Origin: Nemertoderma westbladi | Lineage: Eukaryota > Xenacoelomorpha > Nemertodermatida > Nemertodermatidae | Direction: 5' to 3' | DNA length: 44,349 nucleotides | Assembly (NCBI GenBank): GCA_032718475.1 | Contig: JAUCBJ010007190.1 | Location: 1-44,349, forward strand | Shown here: positions 1 through 11,200 of the stretch, one piece after another | How positions within the stretch are numbered: the first letter of the stretch is position 1 | Layout of the letters: each line of letters begins with the position of its first letter | Notes under the pieces: model-generated | Databases searched by the model: none | Told to the model about the DNA's origin: nothing | The model's input: only the letters and a program-made list of their open reading frames with translations | Program-made: the position numbers and the translations under genes

Positions 1-1057
1 ATAGCATTTAATCCACACACAACCACTATAAATTGAACCACAATTGCTACCGATACACCCCTTCTGATTACCTCAGTAATTAAGAAAGTTAAGGGGGATT
101 TAACGAATTATTCATCAGTTTTCTCCAAATATAACTAACATCCATTAATATATAACAGCAATTAACAATGATACTAACAACAGTATGTCAGAATGTAGTG
201 CCGCGGTGTGATACGTTGTATTGTGTTGTGGTATGTTGTGATGTTACGTATGGTACGATGTGTTGTGCAGTGAGAGTTGTGTTAATAGATTTGCATTCTT
301 ACGACTCTCTTAGGCCACTGATGTTAGGGCAAAAGTCAGAAAATCAGAATGTCCGAATGAATGAATTCTGAATGAATGAATTCTCAGAATTTGCTGTATT
401 GCGTAATTTCTTATAGGCCACTCTACACAGGGGAAGGGAGATCGCTCTGATTGGCCGAAATATATATCAACAAAGCAGATTCCTCACACAAAGGAACAGC
501 TGGTAGATTTTGTCATCCCAACTCTGAGTTTTTTGACAGACACGTAGTTGTACAAATTATAAGCCCTTTAGAGTATTCAGCACATTGCGCAAAATTACTT
601 ATTTTGTCCACAAAAGCTTTTACACCGCTCCCAGAAAATGGGATTTAAGTCTATAAAATATATATAAAATCACAGTTTCTAATATAAAAATACTTTTATG
701 GAGTTTCTTAAGACTTGTGAGAGTCCTTTTCTCTTTAGGGCGAGCCACTTTACTAGGAGGGCTATAACTCCTGGGGGAAGGGTGCAATACAATTGCATCG
801 GAAGGGTTAGGATTGCAGTCGGTGTATCCGCCAGTCGAGGTCCCTGGTTGATCGATATCGATATCGGTGGATCGGGATTGGACAACCTTTAGGGCTCGTT
901 TCAGGACGGCAGTACGTACTGGTCCTTGATTGGTTGTCTGTACGACAGCGGTAGGTTGACCGTATGTACCTCGGTTTAATCGCCTTTTCTAATTCGCGTT
1001 CATTGGCTTTGTATTCATATGGTCGTCTATGAACTTCTTGTAACTCGGAGTGTGTGT
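1..1057 (-). mobile_element. BEL/Pao copy 1: partial LTR and 3' end of accessory ORF
   Basis: Bases 1-470 are a diverged copy of the LTR found whole at 1081-1999; for example, the start of the window matches 1571 onward and the GATCGCTCTGATTGG stretch near 440 matches 1969. Bases 610-1040 match 2240-2700, the end of the accessory ORF and its 3' flank, including the shared block tttacaccgctcccagaaaa. The copy runs off the left edge of the window and is cut at 1057 by a hAT terminus. It is older or more diverged than the copy at 1081, and its reading frame is broken. Homology was seen by eye; the exact LTR edge in this copy is not resolved. Confidence 0.8.
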
Positions 1058-1080
1058 CAGGCCCGTATCGTGCAGGGGGG
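1058..1080 (+). mobile_element. hAT-like terminus fragment
   Basis: CAGGCCCGTATCGTGC followed by a G run is the same terminus as at 16989, where it begins a complete hAT-like element. Only 23 bp remain here. The next base, 1081, is the first base of the BEL/Pao LTR, so the rest of this element has been lost or displaced. Confidence 0.6.
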
Positions 1081-1999
1081 TGTTCGCGCTTTTAGACCTT
1101 TAGCAGTTTAACCTGCCAATTTTAGGTGTCTTCTAGGTTATAAATCGACTTTAACCTATAAGTATTTGATACACATAGAGTTACATTTGCCGAAGCCAGC
1201 CTATGCGCGATCATTCACCCACGGTTAAGGGAGACTGGATTCGGATGCTCTGAGCTTATTGCGGTGTAGACCTACTGTACTATTCGATTGATCGTTAATA
1301 TATAATCTCTGACAAATATTATTCACTTTCGGGAAATATTAACAGTTCCTTTAGGACGTGGCGCTCTAAGTATATAAACAGAGTTATGACTTACACTAAA
1401 CACAACGGGATGGCTAATGATTTTCGTATAAAGCGCATTCTTTAGGAAATGCTTTGTTATCTGTCACACTCATGCACACTACCGCACACTGCTGCACTCT
1501 GATCTGTCGACCTTCACTAAATTTGATCATATATAAGGAGAACAGCAACCGACACATGTAGGGTCTATGAAATAGCATTCAATTCACTCCAAAACCACTA
1601 TAATGTAAGTCACAATTGCTATATGTAACCGGTCTCTCTAACCTTCAGTATATCAAGAAGATTGGGGTTTTATGATTATTTATCGATATTCTCCAAATAT
1701 AACAACATATCCATCAACTTCTAACAATTAATAACCGACAGTAAATAGCAGTAAAATAATGCGGTGAAAGGTACCGTAATGTGATATTATGCGTGACTTG
1801 TATGATAACAGTTATACGTTTCTATAATCAAAGCCGTTCTAATGTTTGGCTAAAGTCTGAAACACAGAATAATTCCAAAGCCGATGTTCTGGGCTCAGGA
1901 AAAAAGGTAAACAAAGACCATAATGCATTGCGCGATTTTCCGCAGGCTTCTGTACAAGATAAAATGAAAATCGCTCTGATTGGTCGAGTGAGCCGAACA
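1081..1999 (-). repeat. 3' LTR of BEL/Pao element
   Basis: This 919-bp LTR begins TGTTCG and ends CGAACA on the plus strand, a TG...CA LTR with a 6-bp terminal inverted repeat. It matches 15316-16222 with about nine substitutions and one 3-base indel by hand count. On the element's strand a TATA-like word (TTTATATACTT) lies at about 1366-1376 and could be the LTR promoter, but this is weak in such AT-rich DNA. No clear polypurine tract adjoins the inner edge. Confidence 0.88.
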
Positions 2000-2092
2000 A
2001 AGAAAGCCAAAAGCTCCACATCGACATATCAGCTGATAGATGTCGTCATCTGAACTACAATGTATTAAGAGTATTTTGGCGCATTGGGGCAT

Positions 2093-2211
2093 AAAATGGC
2101 TTGTTATGTCCGCTAAAGTACACATACAGAAAAATGGCTTTTTATGTCCACTAAAACACCTACACAGTAAGAAAACGGCTTTTTATGTCCGCTAAAACAC
2201 CTAAAGAGTAC
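2093..2211. repeat. Three-copy short tandem repeat in the 3' internal region
   Basis: Three diverged copies of about 40 bp share the core ATGGCTTTTTATGTCCGCTA followed by aaacacct. They lie between the 3' LTR and the end of the accessory ORF. Confidence 0.75.
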
Positions 2212-2332
2212 TTTGCAGGGAAAATGACTAGCCAGATCCGCAAAAGCCTTTACACCGCTCCCAGAAAATGGGATTTAATTCTATAAAATATAAAAAATCA
2301 CAGTTTCTAAAATATAAAAATACTCTAAACAG

Positions 2333-3883
2333 TTAGTCTTTCTTGCACGGACGGCGTTTACGCAGTTTTTTGAGGCTAGCAAGAGTCCTTTTCTCTTTGG
2401 GGCGAGCCACTTTACTAGGAGGGCTGTAACTCCTGGGTGAAGGGTGCAATACAATTGCATCGGAAGGTTTAGGATTACGGTCGGTGTATCCGCCGGTCGA
2501 GGTACCTGGTTGATCGATATCAACCTCAGTGGAGCGAGGTCGAACGGCCTTTAGAGAGCGTTTCAGGACAGCAGCTCTTACTGGTCCCTGACGAGTCGTC
2601 TGAAAGAGAGCGGTGGGTGGACCATGGGTAGTGAGAAATTTCCTCGGTTTGATGATTCTTTCCAACTCGCGTTCTCGGGCTCTATCGGAATCGATATGCT
2701 TCTCCTCGAGCTGATTTTCCTCCGCTTGTCATTGAAAGCATTCGTCCAAACTCTTGCAGAAAGTAGAGTCGTCCAAGTTCGATATCTTCTTAGAGATTCT
2801 GGATTTCCTGATCGAACTCAGATAAAGCTAATTCATTTACCGCTTGGACTTGCTGCTGCAATTTACGTTTCTCTAAACAATTGTAGGTTCCTTTTCCGAT
2901 CTTTTGACGAATAGTGTCCAACGCGTTTCGTACAACTCTCTCCTCCACCTCGGTGACAGGTTGTATCGGGTTAAACCGGGACGCTGATACGGTTGAATGG
3001 CGATATTAGATGTCCGCATCCCAATCCGGCTAGGTAAGATGGGCGAATATCTAGGGAGCCCACAGCCGGAGTGCCACCGACTAATTGTTCGGGTAACACT
3101 AGATCTTTGAACAGTGAGTACAGTTCGGGAGGATCCGTGATACTATTAGGATCAAGAGTCTGAGGTCTCACTAGGGAGTGAGGAGGTCTGACCGAGTATT
3201 CCGGAACTCTGATCATAGGTTTATTTAAGGATCGTTTGAGTCAAGCGAGCGTAGGTGATACATCGAACAAGTTTCGCTCGAAACTCCCGTAAATATAGCG
3301 AGTAAAACTGTGCTTAGAGCAACGTCTCCGCGGATGTTTATGTCTTTCCGTTTGTTGGTTGGGTCTTGGGCATTCATCGCAATAATACCAAAGACGCACG
3401 TCTTGTAGGGGAAACGCGGGTGATCTTTCTTCAGTTTTATAATGTTTCTCTCAAGAATTCCAAATATACGTTGGAGTCACTGCGTTTATCTGGTTCTTTA
3501 ACGTCTTCTCTTTCAAGTCGATTTCGAATAGAATTTTCGCATTCGATTCTCAGTTTATCGTTCCGACTCCGCTGGGTATGATATTTAAATAGGACCATTT
3601 CCCTTTCGGTGTCGACATCGTCCGTATCGTGTAAATCGATAGGATGACCAGTAGTTAAGAAGTCCATATGCGTACCATTACGATGCGTATAGCGAGCAGT
3701 GAATTTTCGATAGTCCAATTCACGAGGGAGTTGCTCCTGGGACATTGGCGGTTCGATATAACGACCATAGTCCTCCGTAGTAGTTGGACTAGCATCGCCG
3801 CGTATTAAGCTATCAACAAACGCTTGCAACGGTAGAGTATATCGCTCCCTGATACCAAGATCATCTTCTATCAACTCAGTCAT
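2333..3883 (-). pseudogene. Accessory ORF (ORF3) of the BEL/Pao element, broken
   Basis: Not recognised. On the minus strand an open frame starts with ATG at 3883 and continues, with frame changes and stops, to a stop at 2333. The first 148 residues (to 3437) are acidic and charged. After a stop, another frame carries a Cys/His cluster (YYCDECP...HKH...CSKH, around 3300-3400) that could bind zinc. 3216-2971 is proline-rich (SVRPPHSLVRPQT). About 2960-2670 encodes charged helical sequence of coiled-coil type (VEERVVRNALDTIRQKIGKG; QAEENQLEEKHIDSDRARER) in two frames. 2665-2333 ends in a basic tail (KKLRKRRPCKKD). There is no signal peptide or transmembrane stretch, so it is not an obvious envelope protein. 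The last part also survives in the copy at 610-1040, so it belongs to the family and is not a one-off insertion. Confidence 0.6.
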
Positions 3884-5580
3884 AGCTGCTATATGAGTTT
3901 ATCAATATTATAATTAGTTATAATTAGGCTAGCGGGCGTCGCTGCCTACCCCTCACGGCCCCCGGACAGCGCAAGATCCTCAGCGCCGATGTACCGTCGT
4001 CGCTGTGTTTTTCACCAACGTAGTAGCTACACAACGACAACGATAACCAGCGCGAGTCACTCCACCTTCCGTCCCAAGGGCTAAGATTTACTTCAGGTTC
4101 TTACTGCAGAGGTAGAGCTACTTTCACAACTGCGACTCGCTACTGTAAACACACTTTAGTAGTAACATTCACCTATAAACGCACATATTCCACACAACTG
4201 TCACAAACCGCACACATTCGGGCCATTTGTCCGTTAGTCAAGTGCCTTCCAGAATGCCACGTTATTATTATGTATCCTTGGATACTAGCAGTGTGCTATT
4301 TATTCCTTATGCTATTCAATGGGGCAAGCTTTCTATTGTTCTTTTAACTCGCTTCTAATTCTATCTTGGTTGTTGCTATGGTGACATTATGGAAAGCTAG
4401 CAGTAGAATTAGGTTAATTCTCATGCATACAGATCTGGTATGCTATTTAATAGTAATTCTTTAATTGTCAATATTCCTCTTTATACATGATTTTATGAAT
4501 TTTATCGGCTATTGACTATATATTGGAGATTCTCGCACACTAATATACTTAATAGGGTGAATCTCCGCTCCCATGATCTATTAATTAATGGAATTTTGGG
4601 AATGTTATAAATTGTAATAAAATGACAATTTATCAAATTCATTAAAAAAGATGAATTTGAATTTGATGAATTTATTCCTGTAAATTTTATTATTTATCCT
4701 TAAAACAGACATAATTTTATTCCAGAGCATGTCTGGGGACTAGGATCCTTAATTCTAGGAAATTTGTCCTTTTAAGAGTATCGGTAAGTGCTACGATATC
4801 TTAATAGACTAGAATTTTAAAGGATCTAAAATTTTACAGATTTTAATTTATAGATTTTCTAGAGTTAACTTGTAAGTAGTTACTCTATTGTATCTATTTG
4901 ACAGATTTTATAAATATTAATAGTTAATATTTAAGATGGGCACCGGTTTATTCCAGAACAGGTCTGGGGATGTTAACCATTGATTCTAGAATTTTGTCTT
5001 TCAAGTATATCGGTGGGTGCTGCGATATCTTAATCGACTAGAATTACAGATGGTCAAAGGGTTTAACAGATTTATTTTGCATTTTACGCTACTGTTAAAG
5101 GGACATCACGCTACTATATGTATTATTTAATATACGGTATGAGAGCAATATCGCAAGAAGCAATGTCAGTGAGAAGAGGCAAGTCGTTTCCAAGGTCTAC
5201 CCAGAGCTTGGTTTAGCCGAGACACGAGGATCTGAATTTTGCATTCCTAATACTCTACTTACCAATAATACTTGAATATAGTAGGAGCTTTATTGTACTT
5301 TAATAAGTACGGACATTTCATCTTACTGTAGTCACGTATTTATAATGTAATACTGACAGTAAGGAAAGAGAAAATAATTATTTCTCGCCGTCGCACTAAA
5401 TATATAATATAATATAAGTAAGTAAGTAATAAGACTAATATATATTGCACTAATCTACTAGATAATCGCTAAAATAACATTCTACTAAATAAAATTAAAG
5501 AAAACGATTATAATAAAATTACATAATAATACATACATAAATATAAAAATAATAAAAATATATGAAATAATATAGTCACA
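3884..5580. other. AT-rich noncoding gap between pol and the accessory ORF
   Basis: No sustained reading frame. 3930-4200 is less AT-rich and could be a leader for the accessory ORF. The rest is AT-rich and holds the duplicated block listed separately, plus microsatellite-like sequence (gtaagtaagtaa) near 5420. Confidence 0.6.
4706..5075. repeat. Diverged tandem duplication, about 235-bp period
   Basis: 4710-4850 and 4945-5075 share the order tttattccagagcatgtctg / TTCTAG / ttttgtc / GTATCGGT / GTGCTACGATATCTTAAT / GACTAGAATT with scattered differences. Confidence 0.75.
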
Positions 5581-5599
5581 CACTCACTCCAGACGCTGT

Positions 5600-6417
5600 C
5601 ACGTTAGGGAGTCCCTGGATGTTGGTTGGATTAGGGAGGTGGTCGTGGGAAGAGTATCTTGCCTTCCATAGTTTCCGGAGAGTTCTCTGTCTCTTTCCAG
5701 TAAACATAAACGACCAACTGGGCAATTGAGCTGCTGCGTCTCGAAGACAATTCCCGGTTTCTTAAAGTTACGTCGCATGACGATGAGTTCTACCGATCAC
5801 ACCAAACCATCTCATGAGTCTCGATGATACGACCTGTCTGCCACCGCTTACGTGGAAGATCTGACTCCACAATAAGGACCATGTCTCCTGCGCTGACGTT
5901 TTCTTGCTGCGCAAACCACTTAGTTCGAAGTTGTAGCGTAGGCAGATAATGTTTTTTGAAATGGTGAGCGAAACGACGGGATAACAACTGCATAAGTTGC
6001 CAAGTTTGCCTGCAGTATTCGTCTCCGTCCGTGCTTTCCGATCGTGGGAGCATGGCTACAGGTTTCTTCAGTAGGAAGTGCACGGGTGTTAGCGTTTCCA
6101 GGGAATCGGGACTAGATGAGACTGGCATAAGCGGTCTCTCGTTGAGATAGGCGGCGATTTCCTCCATTAACGTCCGCAAAAGTTCGTCGGTGAGATACGC
6201 GCGGCACGGCACTATAAAGTGAAATGCGGTCTTCACGCTCCTGATTAATCTCTCCCAACTTCCTCCCCACCAAGGGGCGTCGGCGGCGTTGAAGGTCCAG
6301 CTAGACGCTGTTATCTTTAGCTGATCGTCCACCTGTCTTTGGTTCCAATCTTTGACGTAAGCCTTGATTTCATTGTTGGCGCCAATGAAGTTCGTTCCCT
6401 TATCAGATCTAATCGTA
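5600..6417 (-). pseudogene. pol: BEL/Pao integrase, C-terminal half (frameshifted)
   Basis: Read downward from 6417, the frame gives the end of the integrase core (IRSDKGTNFIGANNEIKA), containing the second catalytic Asp region. It continues into an open 180-codon stretch (6332-5790) with the BEL hallmark PWWGGSWERLIRSVK, the AYLNERP segment before the third catalytic position, and a C-terminal domain of the DUF5641 type (GDMVLIVESDLPRKRWQTGR). The frame stops at 5790, but another frame continues with a typical pol ending (PVGRLCLLE, about 5690-5720), so there is a frameshift near 5790. The first catalytic Asp and the zinc cysteines are missing upstream. Confidence 0.85.
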
Positions 6418-6723
6418 TTACTGTATGATAATTATTGTATGATAAAGCTTACTGTGAACATCTACAATCATCTTGATTTGTATTTCAAGATTTCTAATGA
6501 GTATGAGAAACTTAGTGTCAAAGGATAATGGAGCATTAGTTAGTCTTCCTCCAACGCGTATTAACCCATCTATCATTGTGCTAGAGAAACGATCCCTTAA
6601 GCGCATCTGTGGATTTCTTAACAACAGGAAATACTTATCGGAATCCTCATAGCATTGTAAGAGTCTCAGTATCTGCTTATTGGTTTCTTCATGCTCTTGG
6701 TAACTGATCCTCTCCTTCAGAAA
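6418..6723 (-). pseudogene. pol: BEL/Pao integrase, N-terminal remnant
   Basis: This is the same frame as the RT-RNase H segment, separated from it only by the TAA at 6726-6724. It encodes the linker and start of the integrase zinc-binding region, with the usual DGLIRVGGRL motif and a later VHSKLYH that supplies histidines of the zinc site. It then stops at 6418. The cysteines of the zinc site and the first part of the catalytic core, which should follow, are absent: the next base pairs already encode the SDKGTNF end of the core. I infer an internal deletion of several hundred bases; the direct repeats TGTATGATA at the junction may have mediated it. Confidence 0.8.
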
Positions 6724-8202
6724 TTAGTCTGATATCTTGTATTTGGGAAGATCTTTAACAACATGGACCTGAGCAGACGTCAGTGGAGCGGTATCACTAG
6801 CGGTCTTTGTCCTGGAGTAGTGATGATGAAAACATCGCTTTAAATATGTAATGGCCTTACAGAGCCGATTCCAGGAACTATAGTGATGTATCGCTCTCTG
6901 CAGGAGAGGTGAGAGTCCTTGCGAGACGTCTGGTGTTCCAGATTTCCAATCTCTCTCTCTGATTTCCACAACAGACTTATTTGTGGCTGGGGTTTTTGGA
7001 TCCAAAGCATCGTCTCCGGAAGTGTGTAGTACAGACAGATCTATTACGGGTTTAAATAACTTCGATTTACTCGCCCGGGTTTTAGGTTTGACTTTCTCCG
7101 CTCCCTTGGCTTGTCTAATCTCCGCCGTAATAAGATGAGGAGTCCATTCATCCTCTTCCTTGCTTAGGAAATCGGGTCCACCTAACCAGTCTGGAGTATC
7201 TATCAGTTCTTGTGGAGTTGCTCCCCTGGAGGCAATGTCGGCTGGATTATTCGTCCCGGGGCAATGTCTCCATTGATCTATCTTCGTGCGACTAAGTATA
7301 ATGGCTACTCTGTTGGTAACGAAGACGCTGAACTGACAGACTTCATTGGTTATATACTCCAACACGAGTAAAGCATCGGTCCAATAGACAGTTTTCTCCA
7401 GTGGATAGTCGATCTGTTCTGTTACATTCCGGCCGATGGCTGTAGCGTATAGAGCCGCTTTTAACTCTGCTCGAGGAACTTTCAACTTGTTGTTTATCAA
7501 AGCCTTAGAGGTAACCAAGGTGACCTTGATTCCATCCGGAGTTTCAACTCTCAGGTAGGCTACTATACCTATTCCCATATCGCTGGCGTCTCCAAACACA
7601 TGGAGTTGATAGGAATACGTAGGGAGAACATGACCAAAATATGAACGGGAAATTATAAAGTTCTCGATGGATGGTAGAGAATCTTCCCATTTCATCCACT
7701 TCTTTAATAGTTCTCCCTTAAGTGGATCGTCCCATGAGTGGTTTTCAAGCCACATTTGTTGTACTAAACTCCGAGCAATCAATATAACTGGGCTAATAAA
7801 TCCCAATGGATCGAAATAAGTGCTCAGGATACTTAGACAAATCCGTTTAGTCCGAACTGGATTATCTCGCTGTTTTAGCTGGAAAAACAGGATATCTCTC
7901 TCTGTGTCCCATTTCAAACCAAGTGTCTTGGTTTCTGGAAGATCGTCCTTGATTAGGTCTAGATCTTTAACTCCTCGGTCTTCTACCGGGATCGATTCCA
8001 GAAACTCACGGGAGTTGCTGGTGAATTTAGTTAATCGAAATCCACCTCTTTTCAAGCACTCTACCGTTCCTTTGGCGACATCAATGGCTTCTTCCACCGA
8101 TGGGAGGGACTTTAAATTGTCGTCCATGTATATATCCAGTTTGATGTTGTCGATAACCTCTTTGGAGAAGGCGTCCTGGTTGTCATCAGCAGTGGTACGC
8201 AC
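6724..8202 (-). CDS. pol: BEL/Pao reverse transcriptase (C-terminal part) and RNase H
   Basis: This 492-residue segment begins just before the RT catalytic box (IYMDDNL, residues about 24-30). It continues through the RT thumb (TLGLKWDTERDILFF; TYFDPLGFISPVILIAR) to RNase H with its acidic residues in place: FGDASDMGIG (about 203-212), VPRAELKAALYA, YWTDALLVLEYI and NPADIASRG. The N-terminal fingers and palm of RT are encoded in the upstream segment, in another frame. The two are separated by a one-base frameshift at about 8210: the upstream frame reaches TAG, while this frame is open on both sides. It ends at an in-frame TAA (6726-6724) that interrupts pol. Its start is therefore not a true initiation codon; it would be made as part of a Gag-Pol polyprotein. 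Confidence 0.92.
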   Translation of the reverse strand: MRTTADDNQDAFSKEVIDNIKLDIYMDDNLKSLPSVEEAIDVAKGTVECLKRGGFRLTKFTSNSREFLESIPVEDRGVKDLDLIKDDLPETKTLGLKWDTERDILFFQLKQRDNPVRTKRICLSILSTYFDPLGFISPVILIARSLVQQMWLENHSWDDPLKGELLKKWMKWEDSLPSIENFIISRSYFGHVLPTYSYQLHVFGDASDMGIGIVAYLRVETPDGIKVTLVTSKALINNKLKVPRAELKAALYATAIGRNVTEQIDYPLEKTVYWTDALLVLEYITNEVCQFSVFVTNRVAIILSRTKIDQWRHCPGTNNPADIASRGATPQELIDTPDWLGGPDFLSKEEDEWTPHLITAEIRQAKGAEKVKPKTRASKSKLFKPVIDLSVLHTSGDDALDPKTPATNKSVVEIRERDWKSGTPDVSQGLSPLLQRAIHHYSSWNRLCKAITYLKRCFHHHYSRTKTASDTAPLTSAQVHVVKDLPKYKISD

Positions 8203-11200
8203 TACTGAGCAGGCGTAGTAGGGCTCGAGATGATCCCAAAAGCCTGGATGGTCATCCAGTACTCCACCGGTTTCTGGTTGAAGTCTCCTTCAGGCCACCA
8301 CAGAAATCGTAGGCTGTCTCGATCCCTATCCAGCGCCTTAACTTGTAAGAACATGCCTTCTATATCGGAGGCGAAAGCGATTGAATATTGTCGTAATCTT
8401 AAGAGTATTCCCAACAAGGATTGGAGTAAGTTGGGTCCTGGCAACAACTCGGAGTTAAGGGATTGGCCCATGTAGAGGGCGGAGCCGTCAAATACTACCC
8501 GGACTTCGTTGGGTTTACCGGGTTTGGGAATGTAATGATGTGTTAAATAGTACGTTCTCTCAGTTATGGGTGTTCCTTCCGGTACTCGCTCCGCATATCC
8601 CTTCTCAATGAATTTCTTCAGCTGGGTCTTGTACATCTCCTTAGCTGAAGCATTTGCCGTAAGGCGTCGATGTAGTTGTACAATTCTCTTCTCCGCCAAG
8701 GGTCGGTTGTTTATAAAATTGGGTTCTCGCTGTCGGAAAGGCAGACCAATCTCATATCTACCTTGATCTTTAAGAAAACGTGTAGTTGTTTCCTGTATCT
8801 GCTTGGCTCTTTCTTCTTCTACCGATAGGGCCTTATCATAGGAATTGGGCTCTACAGCCTCTTGAGTAAAGAATCGTACGGCGTGTTCATCACAAGTCTT
8901 CGCGTTGTAGCGATCTATCACTTCATTCAGTTCGTCGTTGTAATCGACTTGTCCCGCTGGATAAATGAGGTGACATAGGTTCACTTGGTTTTGCCAAGTT
9001 TCATTTTCCGTAAGGAGGTCGATGGTATTCTCCTCGTCGAATAGTTGGTGGATATCGTCATTATCTGAGGAGTATGGTGTTCCCTCAGGTGGGTCGTCTC
9101 CCTCACTGGTCTCATCTTCCCATTCACTCACCTGGTAGACCCGTTCTTTGGGTAGCCTTTCCATGAGAGTTATACGGGAAGGTCCAGTAAAATACCAACC
9201 TACTCTAGTTCTTCCCGCATAAGTTTGTAGTGGTTGCGGTTGAGCAGGCCGTTTCTCCAATGTCTCAAGCGCCTCATGCGCATTTTGGCCGATGAGTATT
9301 TGTACTCCAGGGTAGTCTGTGTTGAATCTAGGTATCTCATGTTGCTGGGTGAAATCGTCCTCATCCCAGTTATAAGGTTCCACTTGGCTGGTAGCGAAGT
9401 TCTTTATCGCTACCATTTTTACTGACCTTATGCTGTGTTCTCCTAGTTCATCCTGGGGGGTGGACAACGCGCCTACATAGTAATCTGTAGTTACTGTAGA
9501 TTTCCAAACCTGCATAATTCCTGACATGTTCAACTTAGTTCGGAACTTGGGTTGTCCAGCAAAGATGTCTTTGGCTAGTTCTTTGTCGATGAATGTTCCT
9601 GTGCTGCCGGAGTCAAGGAGGGCGTTCACTATATAGCTCTTTTCTGACCCGTGGACTCTTAACTGCACTACGGGAAATTCTCGGATTCCTACGTTGGAAG
9701 TTGGTGCTTTCCAAGATGGTTGTCGGTCAGGAGTAGTTAGGGGGAGCTCACTATCTGTTTCCTTCTCATACGTAAGTGCTCGATACACTGCGGTATTTAT
9801 TAGGTAACAGGATTCGTTTTCGTCGGAGAATTCATCCGTATAGAATCCTTCCATCTCAGAACTTTGGTCAGTGTCGTTCACATCACTGAATTGAACATGT
9901 AGTTCGGACTCACTTACCTGACTCGGGTTGTTTCTTTCGAATTCAGTGTGCAACAAGATATGATGTTTCGCGCCGCACTTAGCACATCTTGCGTCGGAGT
10001 AACAGTTTCGCCGTTGGTGTCCTTGTCTGAGGCAATTATAACACAACCGCTTATTCCACATGACTTCACGTCTATCTATTAGGGATTTCTTTATGAATTC
10101 ATCACACACACTTAAATGGTGGGGCCCGTCGCACAGCACACATTTTGGTTTGATGTTACTTACCTTACCTTGGGTAACGTTGTGCACACTCGTTCTTTCC
10201 TCGGGCTTTCTTCCATGAATTCTCTTAGGAGACGTAGGAGGAGTTTTTCTTACCTGTTCTCTCCTGTCATTGGTTCGAGACTTAAATTTACTTACGTCTT
10301 TAGGCGCTTTGTTGATATAGTAAGATCTTTCAGTGTCTTTCAGGCTGTCCTCCTCTTGAGAAGCCTGGCTTTCGCCGTCGTCTGTATAACACACTGGTGT
10401 TATCTTTCTCCTAGAAGCGGGTTTCTCACTTACCTTATTTTCTGGTGTCTTCTCTCGGGACTGCTTTAGGAGCTGTAATTTTACCTCTCCATCTAAGAAT
10501 GACATGAGATCAGCCATGGTACGGTCTCGTCGTTGTTGTTCCATCATATATAACACTTTCTTATCCCAGCGTGTACCTACTCCACCCTTTGGCAAAGTAG
10601 ATGCTACGGCTCCAATAACCATAGAACTCTGATATTCATGAGACTTACCTAGCCAATCTAATTGTCTACAGATCTCCTGAATCTCATCGGAAAACTCTAT
10701 AATCCCGCTGCTAATGAACTTTCGGGGCGCTACCAATTTTGCATACAAATACCTAGCTATGTTATTCCTATTACCATACCTGATGTTTAAGGTATTCCAA
10801 ACTTGGCTTAATCCATCTGGATGTCCAATAAACTTTAACGCCATTAACTTGGGAGATCCTTCCAAGCACTCGATGAGGAATCTAAGTTTCTCTCCATTAG
10901 ATAGCACAGAGTTCTGTATGTTATCTTTGTAATATTCATTAAAAGGTAACCATTTCATCTCATCTCCATTGAACTTGACGATCTCTCCCACCTTTACCGC
11001 TTGACGGGCTTCGGTTCTAGCCATTTGACACGTAAAACTTTCTTGGGCCATCGTATTATTTAATATCGAGTTATCGGTATATAAATTTCTCGGATTATTA
11101 TCAGGTCTATATGGAATATCATTGTCAACAGGTCTATAATTACCCTTAATAGGGTTTACTATAGGAGTTTCTACTTCACTAGCAGTATAGATGCGTGTAG

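Noticed and set aside
1781-2053. Small plus-strand frames inside both LTRs (also at 16019-16288)
   Set aside because: They lie in LTR sequence on the strand opposite to the element, and differ at the end where the LTR copies diverge; no domain.
2333-3883. Envelope gene for the BEL element
   Set aside because: No signal peptide, hydrophobic fusion segment, transmembrane stretch or glycosylated ectodomain is visible in any frame.
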